From NCBI GenBank assembly GCA_963801055.1, contig CAWDDE010000003.1:342458-406457 (forward strand): DNA of 64,000 nucleotides. Reading direction: 5' to 3'. The translations under genes and the position numbers were made by a program. Under the pieces are notes generated by a model, which was given only the letters and a program-made list of their open reading frames with translations, was not told where the DNA came from and searched no databases. This document shows positions 7,418-15,522 of the stretch, piece by piece. Position 1 is the first letter of the stretch; every line of letters starts with the position of its first letter. The DNA is from DASUPK01 sp963801055. Its GTDB lineage: Bacteria > Actinomycetota > Thermoleophilia > Solirubrobacterales > 70-9.

Positions 7418-8524
7418 GTGAACGCGCTCGCGAGCAAACAGGAGCTGCTCGCCTTCCAGGCCAGGTGGATGCGGCGTGCGGGCGCAGCTGCCGTGGCCGG
7501 TGCATTCATCGTGACGGCGGCGACCGTGCTGCAGCGCGCCGGCCTGAACGTTCCCAGCGGCGACTCGGACGCCGATCAGTTGGCGTTCACGCACGCGCAC
7601 AGCGCGCGTCTGATTCTCTCGTCGGTGATTCAGGGGGTCGGGTTCTCCCTTTTCCTGGCCCCGCTGCTCTTCCTTTTCCGGTCGGCGCAGGGCAGAGCCG
7701 AGCGGGTGCGCGGGGCGTTGGTCGGTCTGGTCGTGCTCGGACCGCTGGCCTTCGGCGCCGGATTGGCGATCTCCGCGGTCGGCAGCTCGCATTCCGCGGA
7801 CAAGTTCGACCAACAGGCTCCTGCGGTCGAGCGCCAGGCGCGTGAGCGGGCACAGGCGGCCGCATCGGCGCCCACCCAGCGACCTGATCAGAAAGCAGAG
7901 CCCGGGAAATCCGGTGCGACTCCGACCACCACGGCGACCTCCACCAGCGGAACGAGCACCTCGACCGGCTCCGGTGCCACCACGACGGCGGCGAAGCCCA
8001 AGACTCCGGAGCAGGCAGCGAGCGAAGCACGGGAGGGTCTCGCCGACCACCTGAACAAGCACACCACGCTGCTCCTGATCGGCAGCCTCGTCTCGACGAT
8101 CGGGATACTCGCCCTGGTCTTCGGGTTGATCTACACGCCCCTCTGGTCTATGCGTGTAGGGCTGCTGACGCGCTTCTGGGGCGCGCTGGGCATGGCCACC
8201 GGCTTTGCCCTGCTCCTTCTCGGTCTCGTAGGGATCGCCTTGATCGTCCTCTGGTTTGCCGCACTTGGGCTGATGTTTCTCGGCTGGTGGCCCAGACCGC
8301 TGCCGCCGGCCTGGGCGGCCGGCGAGGCGGTCCCCTGGCCGCGGCCCGGCGAGGACATCGGGCCGCCCCTCGAGGAACGGGGCCGCTCCGGCACCGTCGA
8401 GGGCAGTGGTAGTGAGATCTCCGAGCCGGGGCCGCCGGAGAACGGTGGACCGGCGCAGGCTCCCGAGCAGCCCGCCGACGAGACCCAGGGCCCGCGGCGC
8501 AAGAAGCGCAAGCGGCGTAAGTGA
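7418..8524 (+). CDS. Multi-spanning membrane protein with low-complexity linker
   Basis: 368 residues from GTG 7418. Predicted hydrophobic segments lie at residues about 23-40, 65-90, 100-125, then 210-235 and 245-290. Between the two blocks is a linker of about 70 residues rich in Thr, Ser, Gly and Ala that is probably outside the membrane and flexible. The C-terminus is acidic and Pro-rich, ending in a basic tract (RRKKRKRRK). No known family is recognised; it is not an obvious transporter. Confidence 0.65.
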   Translation: MNALASKQELLAFQARWMRRAGAAAVAGAFIVTAATVLQRAGLNVPSGDSDADQLAFTHAHSARLILSSVIQGVGFSLFLAPLLFLFRSAQGRAERVRGALVGLVVLGPLAFGAGLAISAVGSSHSADKFDQQAPAVERQARERAQAAASAPTQRPDQKAEPGKSGATPTTTATSTSGTSTSTGSGATTTAAKPKTPEQAASEAREGLADHLNKHTTLLLIGSLVSTIGILALVFGLIYTPLWSMRVGLLTRFWGALGMATGFALLLLGLVGIALIVLWFAALGLMFLGWWPRPLPPAWAAGEAVPWPRPGEDIGPPLEERGRSGTVEGSGSEISEPGPPENGGPAQAPEQPADETQGPRRKKRKRRK

Positions 8525-8527
8525 GGA

Positions 8528-8887
8528 TCAGGCCTTGGGTGGCGGCGGGGCCGCCATCAGCTCCACCCGGTGACCGCCTGGCGCGATCGCGAAGGCGCGG
8601 TCAGCGCCCCAGAGCTGGCGGGTGTCCTCCACCTGGAAGCCCGCCTCGCGAAGCCTCTGCTTGGCCTGCACGTGGTCGGGGGCGACGACCGCGGCGTGGC
8701 CGAGCGCCGGCGCGGTGTGGCCCTCGGTGAGGATCAGGTGGATCTGGGTGCCGTCGCGCTCGAGCCAGCGGACCGAGTCGCCGAGCACATCGGCCGCGGG
8801 GACCTCCTCGAAGCCGAGCAGTCCCCAGAACTCGACCGAGCGGTCGCCCTGGTCGGGCGGTACCTCGAGTGAGACGTGATGGAGCAC
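8528..8887 (-). CDS. VOC-fold (glyoxalase/bleomycin-resistance-like) protein
   Basis: 119 residues, one VOC module. It starts MLHHVSLEVPPDQGDRSVEF and contains LERDGTQIHLIL, then HAAVVAPDHVQAKQRLREAG and a terminal PGGHRVELM. Metal ligand candidates are His3/His4, His56 and the Glu near the end. Small VOC proteins of this kind dimerise and act as lyases, isomerases or resistance proteins; no substrate can be assigned. Its stop is four bases from the convergent membrane-protein gene. Confidence 0.8.
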   Translation of the reverse strand: MLHHVSLEVPPDQGDRSVEFWGLLGFEEVPAADVLGDSVRWLERDGTQIHLILTEGHTAPALGHAAVVAPDHVQAKQRLREAGFQVEDTRQLWGADRAFAIAPGGHRVELMAAPPPPKA

Positions 8888-8913
8888 GACGCCAGCATCT
8901 CAGACGGCAGCGT

Positions 8914-9711
8914 CTAGAAGATCGGGGGCCAGCGCCGACCGGACCGCTGGCGGTCCGCCTGCCGGGCGATCAGGCCCAGGCCGAGCAAAGCGAGGCCGAC
9001 CACCGCCAGGCCACCGACGGCCATGCCGGTCGCGGGGAGGGTGTTGGCATCGCCCGCGGCTTCGGGGGAGGCAACCGCGGAGGACTCCGAGGTCGCTGAC
9101 CCGCTCGAGTTCGCTCCGGCCGAGCCGCCGCTGCCTCCGCCGCCGCCGCTCGAGCTCAGCACTCGGACGGTGCCGTGCATGTTCGGATGGATCGTGCAGA
9201 TGTAGCTGAAGGTCCCGGCCGAGGTGAAGCGGTGGGAGGCGCTCCGCCCCTGATTCAGGTCCGGGGTCTTGAAGCTGCCGTCGTTGGCGGTGGCATTGTG
9301 CAGGGCCTGGCCGGTGTTGTGCCAGGTCACCGTATCGCCGATCGCCACCGTGACTGAGGCGGGCGAGAAGAAGAAGTCAGCGATCGTGACAGTCGCCGAG
9401 GCGGCCTTGTGGGCGCCGCCCCCGGGGCCGTCCGCGGGCGGGCTGTCGGCGAGGGAGGTGTCGGTCGTCCGACTTTGGTCAGGCGCCTCACCCGGAGTTC
9501 CCGCGGCCGGCCCCGTCGGCGACGCCTCAGGTGTCGACGGCCCAGCTTCCCCGCCAGGGTCGGCAGGCGGAGTCGGGGGCGCGGGAGCTGGCGTGGTCGT
9601 CGTCGTGGCGTCCGTGGTCGTTCCGGCGTCCTGTGCGGCCGAGATGGCGGGTACGGCACAACTGGCCGCGAGGACGAGCATCCCGCTCGCCAGCGCTCTT
9701 GCTCCCTTCAT
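8914..9711 (-). CDS. Secreted cupredoxin (plastocyanin-like) with LPATG C-terminal anchor
   Basis: 265 residues. A signal peptide (residues 1-26) is followed by a Thr/Pro/Gly-rich linker, then a blue-copper domain at about 105-182: TVTWHNTGQALHNAT supplies the first His, and YICTIHPNMHGTVRV supplies Cys, His and Met. After a Gly/Ser linker the protein ends with LPATG, a hydrophobic helix and a basic tail (RQADRQRSGRR), the layout of a sortase substrate. It probably sits on the cell wall as an electron carrier. No sortase gene is in the window. Confidence 0.85.
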   Translation of the reverse strand: MKGARALASGMLVLAASCAVPAISAAQDAGTTTDATTTTTPAPAPPTPPADPGGEAGPSTPEASPTGPAAGTPGEAPDQSRTTDTSLADSPPADGPGGGAHKAASATVTIADFFFSPASVTVAIGDTVTWHNTGQALHNATANDGSFKTPDLNQGRSASHRFTSAGTFSYICTIHPNMHGTVRVLSSSGGGGGSGGSAGANSSGSATSESSAVASPEAAGDANTLPATGMAVGGLAVVGLALLGLGLIARQADRQRSGRRWPPIF

Positions 9712-9774
9712 CGATCGAATCCTAGGACCCGCACCTATCTGGTGGGTACGGAATTCTCGGCGCTCCGGATTTAC

Positions 9775-11412
9775 TCAGCCCAGGGCACTGACCCCGGGAG
9801 GAGTGTCGGAGCGCTCGGGCTCGCGCTCGGCCGCGACCCGCTTCCGGTGGGTGCGTATCTCGCTCATGATCCGCTCCAGCCGCGGCTCGGTGGAGGCGTC
9901 GACGTGGGTCATCGCCGCCCCGATCGCCGGGTGCACCGACGCGATCCGCTCGTGCATCGCCTGCGCGACCGCACGGTAGGTGGGATGACCCTCGCGCCCG
10001 GAGCGCAGCTCGATCAGGTGCATCGCCTCGCGCGCGTTCAGATCCAGCAGGTAGCGGATCCGGTAACCGAGGCAGAGCGCGTAGGGCGCCGCATCGCGCA
10101 GGCCGGCGGCGGCGAGCCGCTCGTGCTCGGCGCGAGAGAGCTCCAGGGCGCGCTCGTATTCCGACCCGGCTCCGGCCTCCCTGACCTCGTCGGGGATACC
10201 GGCGCCCAGGTCCGGGCTGAGGCGCTGCCACTGGCAGGTCAGCATTCGGTGGCGCTGCAGGTCGCGGAAGCCTCCGTAGTCGGAGACGATCTCGAAGCGG
10301 TAGCGCACGGCCTCCCAGCCGCGACCGGGGCGGTGGCGGCGGTTTGGCCGGTTCCCGGCGAGGCCGGCAATGATCTCGGCCTGCTCGTCCGGAGGCAGGG
10401 CGCGTACCCGGTCGAGGATCGTCCGCTCGGAGCTGCCCGCCGACTCGAACAGCGACGCGGCGATCAGCTCGTCCTCGGAGCCGTCGACGTCGATCAGCTC
10501 GACTGACGGCGCGTCGGAGACCTCGGCACGATCGAGGCCCAGGCGGGCGACCCAGCGTTCTGCAGACTCCCGCCGTTGCTCGAGATATGAAATCCATTCC
10601 CCGCCGCGGTTCGGTCGCTCCACCCTGGCTACGAAGCTCGGCATCACCTTCTTGAGTTCCTCGAGGATCATCGTTGCGAAGTGGCGGGCCTCGGGCAGCG
10701 GCGAGGCCAGCATGCGCAGCAGGAGCTGCTCGTAGGCCTGGCCCGAGGCGAAGATGCCGACGTGGCTCAGGGTCGCGGCGGGCAGCAGCCCGCGCAGCAG
10801 GTCGAGCCCCTTGGCCTTGATCGAGCGCTGCCAGGCCGCCTCGGGCTCTTCCCCCCGAGGCCACCGCTCGGCGGCCCACTCACGCACCTGGGCGAGCGAG
10901 CGGGAGTAGATCGCGAACAGCTCCTCCATCGCCTGCGCGTACTCGGGCCCGAGCTCGTCGTCGCGGTAGAAGCGGTGGCCCCCTCCGGCCGACTCGGGCA
11001 GCGGCTGGTCGTAGGGGATGTAGCGGGTGGACTGCTCGAGGTAGGCGGCGAGCCTGCCGCGCTGAAGCACCTTCGTGAGGACGTTGGACACCCACTCGCA
11101 GGCGACGTGCGCGCCGCCCACCTGGGCGATCGAGTCGTCGCCGTAGCCCATGAACACCCGCTCGTAGAGCCCCGCGGCGCGCTCACCCTCCTCGCCTTCG
11201 AAGGGTCGCCCGCCCTCAGGGACGTCGGCTGCGAACTCGTCCAGGTAGAGGCGGCGGAGAGGCCCGGCGTAGCGGGAGTAGCGGGCGAACAGCGCTCCCT
11301 TGATCGTCTCGGGCAGGTTGACCAGCGCGAAGACTGGGCGGTCGAGGTTGGTGAAGTGGGGGAGCAGCAGCCTCCGCTCCTCTTCTGTGAATTCCTCGAC
11401 GGGGTAGCGCAC
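9775..11412 (-). CDS. FAD-dependent thymidylate synthase (ThyX)-like protein, two domains
   Basis: 545 residues, about twice the length of an ordinary ThyX. Residues about 90-250 contain GDDSIAQVGGAHVACEWVSN and YLEQSTRY. Residues about 340-520 contain LQRHRMLTCQWQRLS and LDLNAREAMHLIELRSG with HPTYRAVAQAM. The second domain keeps the RHR part of the ThyX motif, but the following Ser/Arg residues are changed; the first keeps the STRY half. Known ThyX binds FAD and dUMP at subunit interfaces, so a tandem protein could form one pseudo-dimer. Whether it makes dTMP is uncertain. Confidence 0.7.
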   Translation of the reverse strand: MRYPVEEFTEEERRLLLPHFTNLDRPVFALVNLPETIKGALFARYSRYAGPLRRLYLDEFAADVPEGGRPFEGEEGERAAGLYERVFMGYGDDSIAQVGGAHVACEWVSNVLTKVLQRGRLAAYLEQSTRYIPYDQPLPESAGGGHRFYRDDELGPEYAQAMEELFAIYSRSLAQVREWAAERWPRGEEPEAAWQRSIKAKGLDLLRGLLPAATLSHVGIFASGQAYEQLLLRMLASPLPEARHFATMILEELKKVMPSFVARVERPNRGGEWISYLEQRRESAERWVARLGLDRAEVSDAPSVELIDVDGSEDELIAASLFESAGSSERTILDRVRALPPDEQAEIIAGLAGNRPNRRHRPGRGWEAVRYRFEIVSDYGGFRDLQRHRMLTCQWQRLSPDLGAGIPDEVREAGAGSEYERALELSRAEHERLAAAGLRDAAPYALCLGYRIRYLLDLNAREAMHLIELRSGREGHPTYRAVAQAMHERIASVHPAIGAAMTHVDASTEPRLERIMSEIRTHRKRVAAEREPERSDTPPGVSALG

Positions 11413-11467
11413 GGGTTGAGGATCGTAGACGCCGGGGCCGATGCTCCGGGTGGCGGATTTGACCGCT

Positions 11468-12436
11468 CTATCCCCAGATCGACTGTGCGATCAGAGCCGC
11501 CACGACCGCGATCGCGGTGGTCCAGGCCACGGCCTGCGCCGCCAGCTTGGAGTCGAGCCCGTAGACGTGGGCGACCAGCAGCGTGTTGATTCCACAGGGC
11601 ATCGCCGCCAGCAGCAAATAGGGCCCGGGAAGGTCGATGAAGGGGAGCGAGAGGAGAAGTAGCAGTCCCGGTGCGATCACGAGGCGCAGCAGGATCGCCG
11701 CGCCGACCGGCGGATCGAACGGCGAACCGAGCCAGCATGAAACGGGTCGCTCCTCGGCTCCGCCTGCGGAGCGCCCTCGCATATCCTCAACCTCCTCGGC
11801 GAGCACCGCCCCGACCGCAAAGAAACCAATCGGAAGCAGCGCGATCACGAAGCCGCGCGAGATGTCGACGAGGACGTCGGGCGCGAGCGAGTCCGGGACG
11901 AGCAGGCCGGCGATCGCGGCGTAGAGCAGAGGGTTGCGCGTGAAGAAGGCGACCACGCGGTCGCGGAACCCCTCTCCCGCCTTGGTGCCGAAGGCCGCAC
12001 CGGTCCCGAAACCGAGCAGGAGGAGCGACGGCGCCGGGACGACTATGTCGTAGACGACGGCTTCGCCGAGCGCGTGGAACCCGAGCAGCGACGCGACCAG
12101 CGGGTAGCCGAGATAGCCGGAGTTGGGGATCAGCGTCCCGGTGATCAGCGAGCCGGTGGCGGGACGTGAGAGGCGCAGCAAACTGCTGCCGGCGAGCCAG
12201 GCGATGCCCGCCGCGGAGAGGATCGCGACCCAGCCGATCACGAGCCCCCCTGCCTCGTCGGCGTTGATGTGGGTGCGGGCCAGGTTGAAGAAGACGACGA
12301 ACGGGATCAGCGTGTAGAGCGAGATCACCAACGCCCGGCGCGCCCAGCCGACCGCGACGGACGGCCAGCGGCGCTCGGCGGCGACCCCGGCGCTGCTGGA
12401 GATCGCGATCGCGGCGATGGTGAGGAGGACGCCCAA
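11468..12436 (-). CDS. AEC (auxin efflux carrier) family transporter
   Basis: About 322 residues from TTG 12436, the first plausible start after nuoN stops at 12463; GAGGA lies upstream. Ten hydrophobic segments are suggested, with family-typical text such as GTLIPNSGYLGYPLVASLL, PLLYAAIAGLLVPDSL and AAMPCGINTLLVAHVYGLD. AEC proteins are secondary carriers for organic anions such as malate. In the cytoplasmic loop between two helices it carries MRGRSAGGAEERPVS, a repeat-derived insert also found in the VOC protein at 29073-29948. It is downstream of nuoN on the same strand and may share its transcript. Confidence 0.8.
   Translation of the reverse strand: MGVLLTIAAIAISSSAGVAAERRWPSVAVGWARRALVISLYTLIPFVVFFNLARTHINADEAGGLVIGWVAILSAAGIAWLAGSSLLRLSRPATGSLITGTLIPNSGYLGYPLVASLLGFHALGEAVVYDIVVPAPSLLLLGFGTGAAFGTKAGEGFRDRVVAFFTRNPLLYAAIAGLLVPDSLAPDVLVDISRGFVIALLPIGFFAVGAVLAEEVEDMRGRSAGGAEERPVSCWLGSPFDPPVGAAILLRLVIAPGLLLLLSLPFIDLPGPYLLLAAMPCGINTLLVAHVYGLDSKLAAQAVAWTTAIAVVAALIAQSIWG
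11738..11782. repeat. 45-bp in-frame insert repeat (copy 1)
   Basis: Matches 29688-29732 with two differences in 45 bp, in the same orientation. It is read on the minus strand as MRGRSAGGAEERPVS inside the AEC transporter. It contains the short inverted repeat CTCCGC-CT-GCGGAG. Confidence 0.8.
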
Positions 12437-12462
12437 GAAGGCGCCATCCTCGCGGAAGCGAC

Positions 12463-13989
12463 CTAGATCGTGGTCGCGAGCGATCCCGCCGCGTGGGAGG
12501 CCCAGTCGATCAGCGGCGAGGGGGCGACGCCGAAGGCGATCGTGGCGGCGCCGCAGAGCAGGGCGGAGCCCACGATCAGTCCACAGCGGCTGGCGCCCCT
12601 CGGCACCGCATTTGCCTCGGGAGAGCCACCCGCGATCGCGGGTAGCGGCCCCGCGTCCGCCGCGGGCGGCTCCGCGCTGGGCTCGGGCCGCATCCAGACA
12701 GCGCCAACCACCCGCAGGTAGTAGGCGAGCGACACCATCGTTCCGATCACGATCGCGACGCCGAGCCACGTGTAATCGCCGTCTACGGTCGCCTCGATCA
12801 GGAAGAGCTTGCCCATGAAACCCGAGGTCCCGGGCAGCCCGGCCAGGGCGAGCATCCCGATCGTGAGCGGCCAGGCGAGCAAGGGCCGGGAGCGGCCGAT
12901 GCCGGCGATGGCGTCGATGCCGTCGCCGTGATCGGTTTCCCGCTCGCGGGCGACCACCACCGCGAAAACCGCCAGGTTCATCAGCGTGTAGGCGGCCAGG
13001 TAGAAGACGAGCGCCTCGAGCCCGGTCTCCGTGGCGACGACGACCCCGGCCAGCATGTATCCGGCCTGGGCGATCCCGGAGTAGCCCATCAGCCGCTTCA
13101 GCGAGTCCTGGCCGAGCGCGCCGATGTTGCCGATCGCGATCGAGGCGACCGCCAGCGCGGCGAGCGCGGGCTTCCAGTCGTGCGCGATCGGCCCGAGCGC
13201 CACCTCGAAGAGCCGTGCCAGCGCGATGAAGGCGGCGGCCTTGGTCGCCACGGCCATGAAGGCGGTGATCGGCGTGGGGGCTCCCTGGTAGACGTCGGGC
13301 GTCCACTGGTGGAAGGGGGCCACCGACGTCTTGAAGGCGAGGCCGGTCGCAACCATCGCGGTGCCGATCAGGACGAGGGTGTCGTTGCCGTTGTCTCCAG
13401 CGAGCCCCTTGGCGATCCCGGCGAAGTCGGTCGACCCCGAGCCGCCGTAGAGCAGCGCGAAGCCGTAGAGCACGGTCGCCGACCCGATCGAGCCGATGAC
13501 CAGGTACTTGAGGCCGGACTCGAGCGAGCGCTCCGTGCGCCGGGCCGAGGCGCAGAGGACGTAGAGGGGGATGGAGAGCAGCTCGAGCGCGACGAAGAAG
13601 GCGATCAGGTTCTGCGCCTGCGCGATCAGGGTCATGCCCAGCACCGAGCCGAGCAGCAGGTTGTAGAACGCGCCATGCCCGGCCTCCTCCGCTGCGGGCT
13701 CGCGGATCGAGAGCAGCACGGCGATCGCAGCGGCGAGGCAGGCGATCAGCGTCGCCGCGAGGCCGAAGGCGTCGAGCCGCAGCGCCCCGGCGACCAGGTT
13801 CTCGTTCGAGCCCCACTGCCAGATCGCCAGGCCGGCCGTGGCCGCCAGGACCGCGATCGTCAGGTAGGCGATCGTGAAGCGACCCAGCCGCGGGATCAGC
13901 CCGAGCAGCAGCACGATGCAGAGCCCGGCCGTGAGGGCGATGACGGGCGAGAGCCCGGCGTAGTCGACGTGGGGAGCGTTGAAGGTCAT
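12463..13989 (-). CDS. nuoN: NADH-quinone oxidoreductase subunit N
   Basis: 508 residues, about 14 membrane helices. One of the three antiporter-like proton-translocating subunits of Complex I. Typical text includes ELLSIPLYVLCA, GLKYLVIGSIGSA, APFHQWTPDVYQGAPTPITA (with the functional Pro-rich discontinuous helix) and KRLMGYSGIAQAGYM. The length fits the family. The ATG overlaps the nuoM stop by four bases (ATGA). Last gene of the nuo operon; the AEC transporter follows at once. Confidence 0.96.
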   Translation of the reverse strand: MTFNAPHVDYAGLSPVIALTAGLCIVLLLGLIPRLGRFTIAYLTIAVLAATAGLAIWQWGSNENLVAGALRLDAFGLAATLIACLAAAIAVLLSIREPAAEEAGHGAFYNLLLGSVLGMTLIAQAQNLIAFFVALELLSIPLYVLCASARRTERSLESGLKYLVIGSIGSATVLYGFALLYGGSGSTDFAGIAKGLAGDNGNDTLVLIGTAMVATGLAFKTSVAPFHQWTPDVYQGAPTPITAFMAVATKAAAFIALARLFEVALGPIAHDWKPALAALAVASIAIGNIGALGQDSLKRLMGYSGIAQAGYMLAGVVVATETGLEALVFYLAAYTLMNLAVFAVVVARERETDHGDGIDAIAGIGRSRPLLAWPLTIGMLALAGLPGTSGFMGKLFLIEATVDGDYTWLGVAIVIGTMVSLAYYLRVVGAVWMRPEPSAEPPAADAGPLPAIAGGSPEANAVPRGASRCGLIVGSALLCGAATIAFGVAPSPLIDWASHAAGSLATTI

Positions 13990-15494
13990 CGCTCCGCCAC
14001 CTGGGTCGGCGCCGACGAGGTCGAGCTGAGCTGGCCACTCACCGAGTTATCGGCCCGATGCAGGATCAGCCCCGGCCAGAGCGCGAGAGCCACGATGCAG
14101 GCGACCAGACCGGCGATCACGGTCCCGTCGAGCAGGCCGATCTCACGCGACTCGATCCCGTCGGGCTTGCGGTTGTGCATCGCGTGCTGGTAGAGGCGAA
14201 GGGCGTAGTACGCGGCCAGCGCGATGCCGATCGCGGCGACGAAGGCGTAGACGATCTTCGCCTGGAAGATGCCGTTGAGGATGTAGAACTCGCCGATGAA
14301 GTTGGCGGATCCGGGCATCGCAAGCAGGGCCAGAGTGGCGATCAGGAACAGGGCCGCGAGCACCGGCGCCCGCATCGCGAGGCCGCCCATCCGCGTGATG
14401 TCGTCCGTGCCCGTGCGCGCCACGAGCACCACGACGATCAGCATCAGCGGCGCGACGACGAGCCCGTGGTTGACCATCTGGAGGACGGCGCCATCGGCGC
14501 CGTCGGGTCGCAGGCTGAAGAGGCCCAGCGTGATGAAGCCGAGCTGCGCCATCGAGGAGTAGCCGAGGATCAGCCTCGCGCTCGTCTGGGTGAACGCCAT
14601 CACCGAGCCGTAGAGGATCGAGGTGACCGCGACCAGCAGGATCACCTCCTGGAAATGGCTGGTCGCGGCCGGGAAGATCGGCAGCACGATTCGCAGGAAC
14701 CCGTAGGCCCCCACCTTCGAGAGCACTCCGGAGAAGATCGCCAGGGCAGGCAACGGCGCCACCCGGTAGGCATCAGGCATCCAGCCGTGCAGCGGGAAGG
14801 CTGGCATCTTCACCAGGAAGGCCGCTGCGAAGAACCAGAAAATCCAGTACTGGCTGCCCGTGCCGAGCGGGTTCGCCGCCAAATGCTGGATCGAGAAGTC
14901 AGGGGTTCCGCCGTCGGCGCTCAGGATGCCTGTGGCGATCGCCCCGGCCAGCATGAGCAGCGAGCCGACCAGCGTGTAGATGAACATCTTGAGCGTGGCG
15001 GGCTGGGGCCTGATCGGGCCCTCGCCCTCCTCCGGCCGCCCCGGATGCTCCTGCCCCCAGCTCCCGAACAGGAAGTAGAACGGGATCAGCATCAGGTCGA
15101 AGAAGAGGACGAACAGGATCAGGTCCTGGGCGAGGAAGGCGCCTAGTACTGCCGTCTCCGCGAGCCCGAACATCAGGAAGTAGAGCCGGGGGCGATCGGG
15201 CGGGTTGATCGCCGACCAGAGCGTGGCCGCGAACCAGAGCACGGTCGTGAGCAGGACCAGGAAGAGGCTGATGCCGTCGACGCCGAGCTGGTAGCGCACC
15301 CCGAGCGCGGGGATCCAGCTGGCATCGACCGTGTGCTGGAGGCCGCCCGACGGGTCGAAGCCCGCGACGAACACCACCGCGATCACCAGCGAGATGAGCG
15401 GCCCCACGGCCGCCACCCATCCAGTGATCCGGCCGGGGAAGAGAGCCGCGACCAGCGCGAGCGTCAGCGGCGCCCAGATCAGGGTCTCGGTCAC
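13986..15494 (-). CDS. nuoM: NADH-quinone oxidoreductase subunit M
   Basis: 502 residues, antiporter-like membrane subunit. It shows FDLMLIPFYFLFGSWGQ (key Glu/Asp region), KMPAFPLHGWMPDAYRVAPLP, LILGYSSMAQLGFITLG and FIGEFYILNG, all standard for NuoM. It pumps protons across the cytoplasmic membrane together with NuoL and NuoN. It overlaps nuoN by four bases and is separated from nuoL by 28 bp, the largest gap in this part of the operon. Confidence 0.96.
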   Translation of the reverse strand: MTETLIWAPLTLALVAALFPGRITGWVAAVGPLISLVIAVVFVAGFDPSGGLQHTVDASWIPALGVRYQLGVDGISLFLVLLTTVLWFAATLWSAINPPDRPRLYFLMFGLAETAVLGAFLAQDLILFVLFFDLMLIPFYFLFGSWGQEHPGRPEEGEGPIRPQPATLKMFIYTLVGSLLMLAGAIATGILSADGGTPDFSIQHLAANPLGTGSQYWIFWFFAAAFLVKMPAFPLHGWMPDAYRVAPLPALAIFSGVLSKVGAYGFLRIVLPIFPAATSHFQEVILLVAVTSILYGSVMAFTQTSARLILGYSSMAQLGFITLGLFSLRPDGADGAVLQMVNHGLVVAPLMLIVVVLVARTGTDDITRMGGLAMRAPVLAALFLIATLALLAMPGSANFIGEFYILNGIFQAKIVYAFVAAIGIALAAYYALRLYQHAMHNRKPDGIESREIGLLDGTVIAGLVACIVALALWPGLILHRADNSVSGQLSSTSSAPTQVAER

Positions 15495-15522
15495 GACGCG
15501 ATCTCCCTAACCAGACCCGCCA

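Noticed and set aside
12928..15146. Long plus-strand open frames over nuoN and nuoM
   Set aside because: Same shadow composition, no ribosome-binding site, no recognisable domain, and fully overlapped by well-supported genes.
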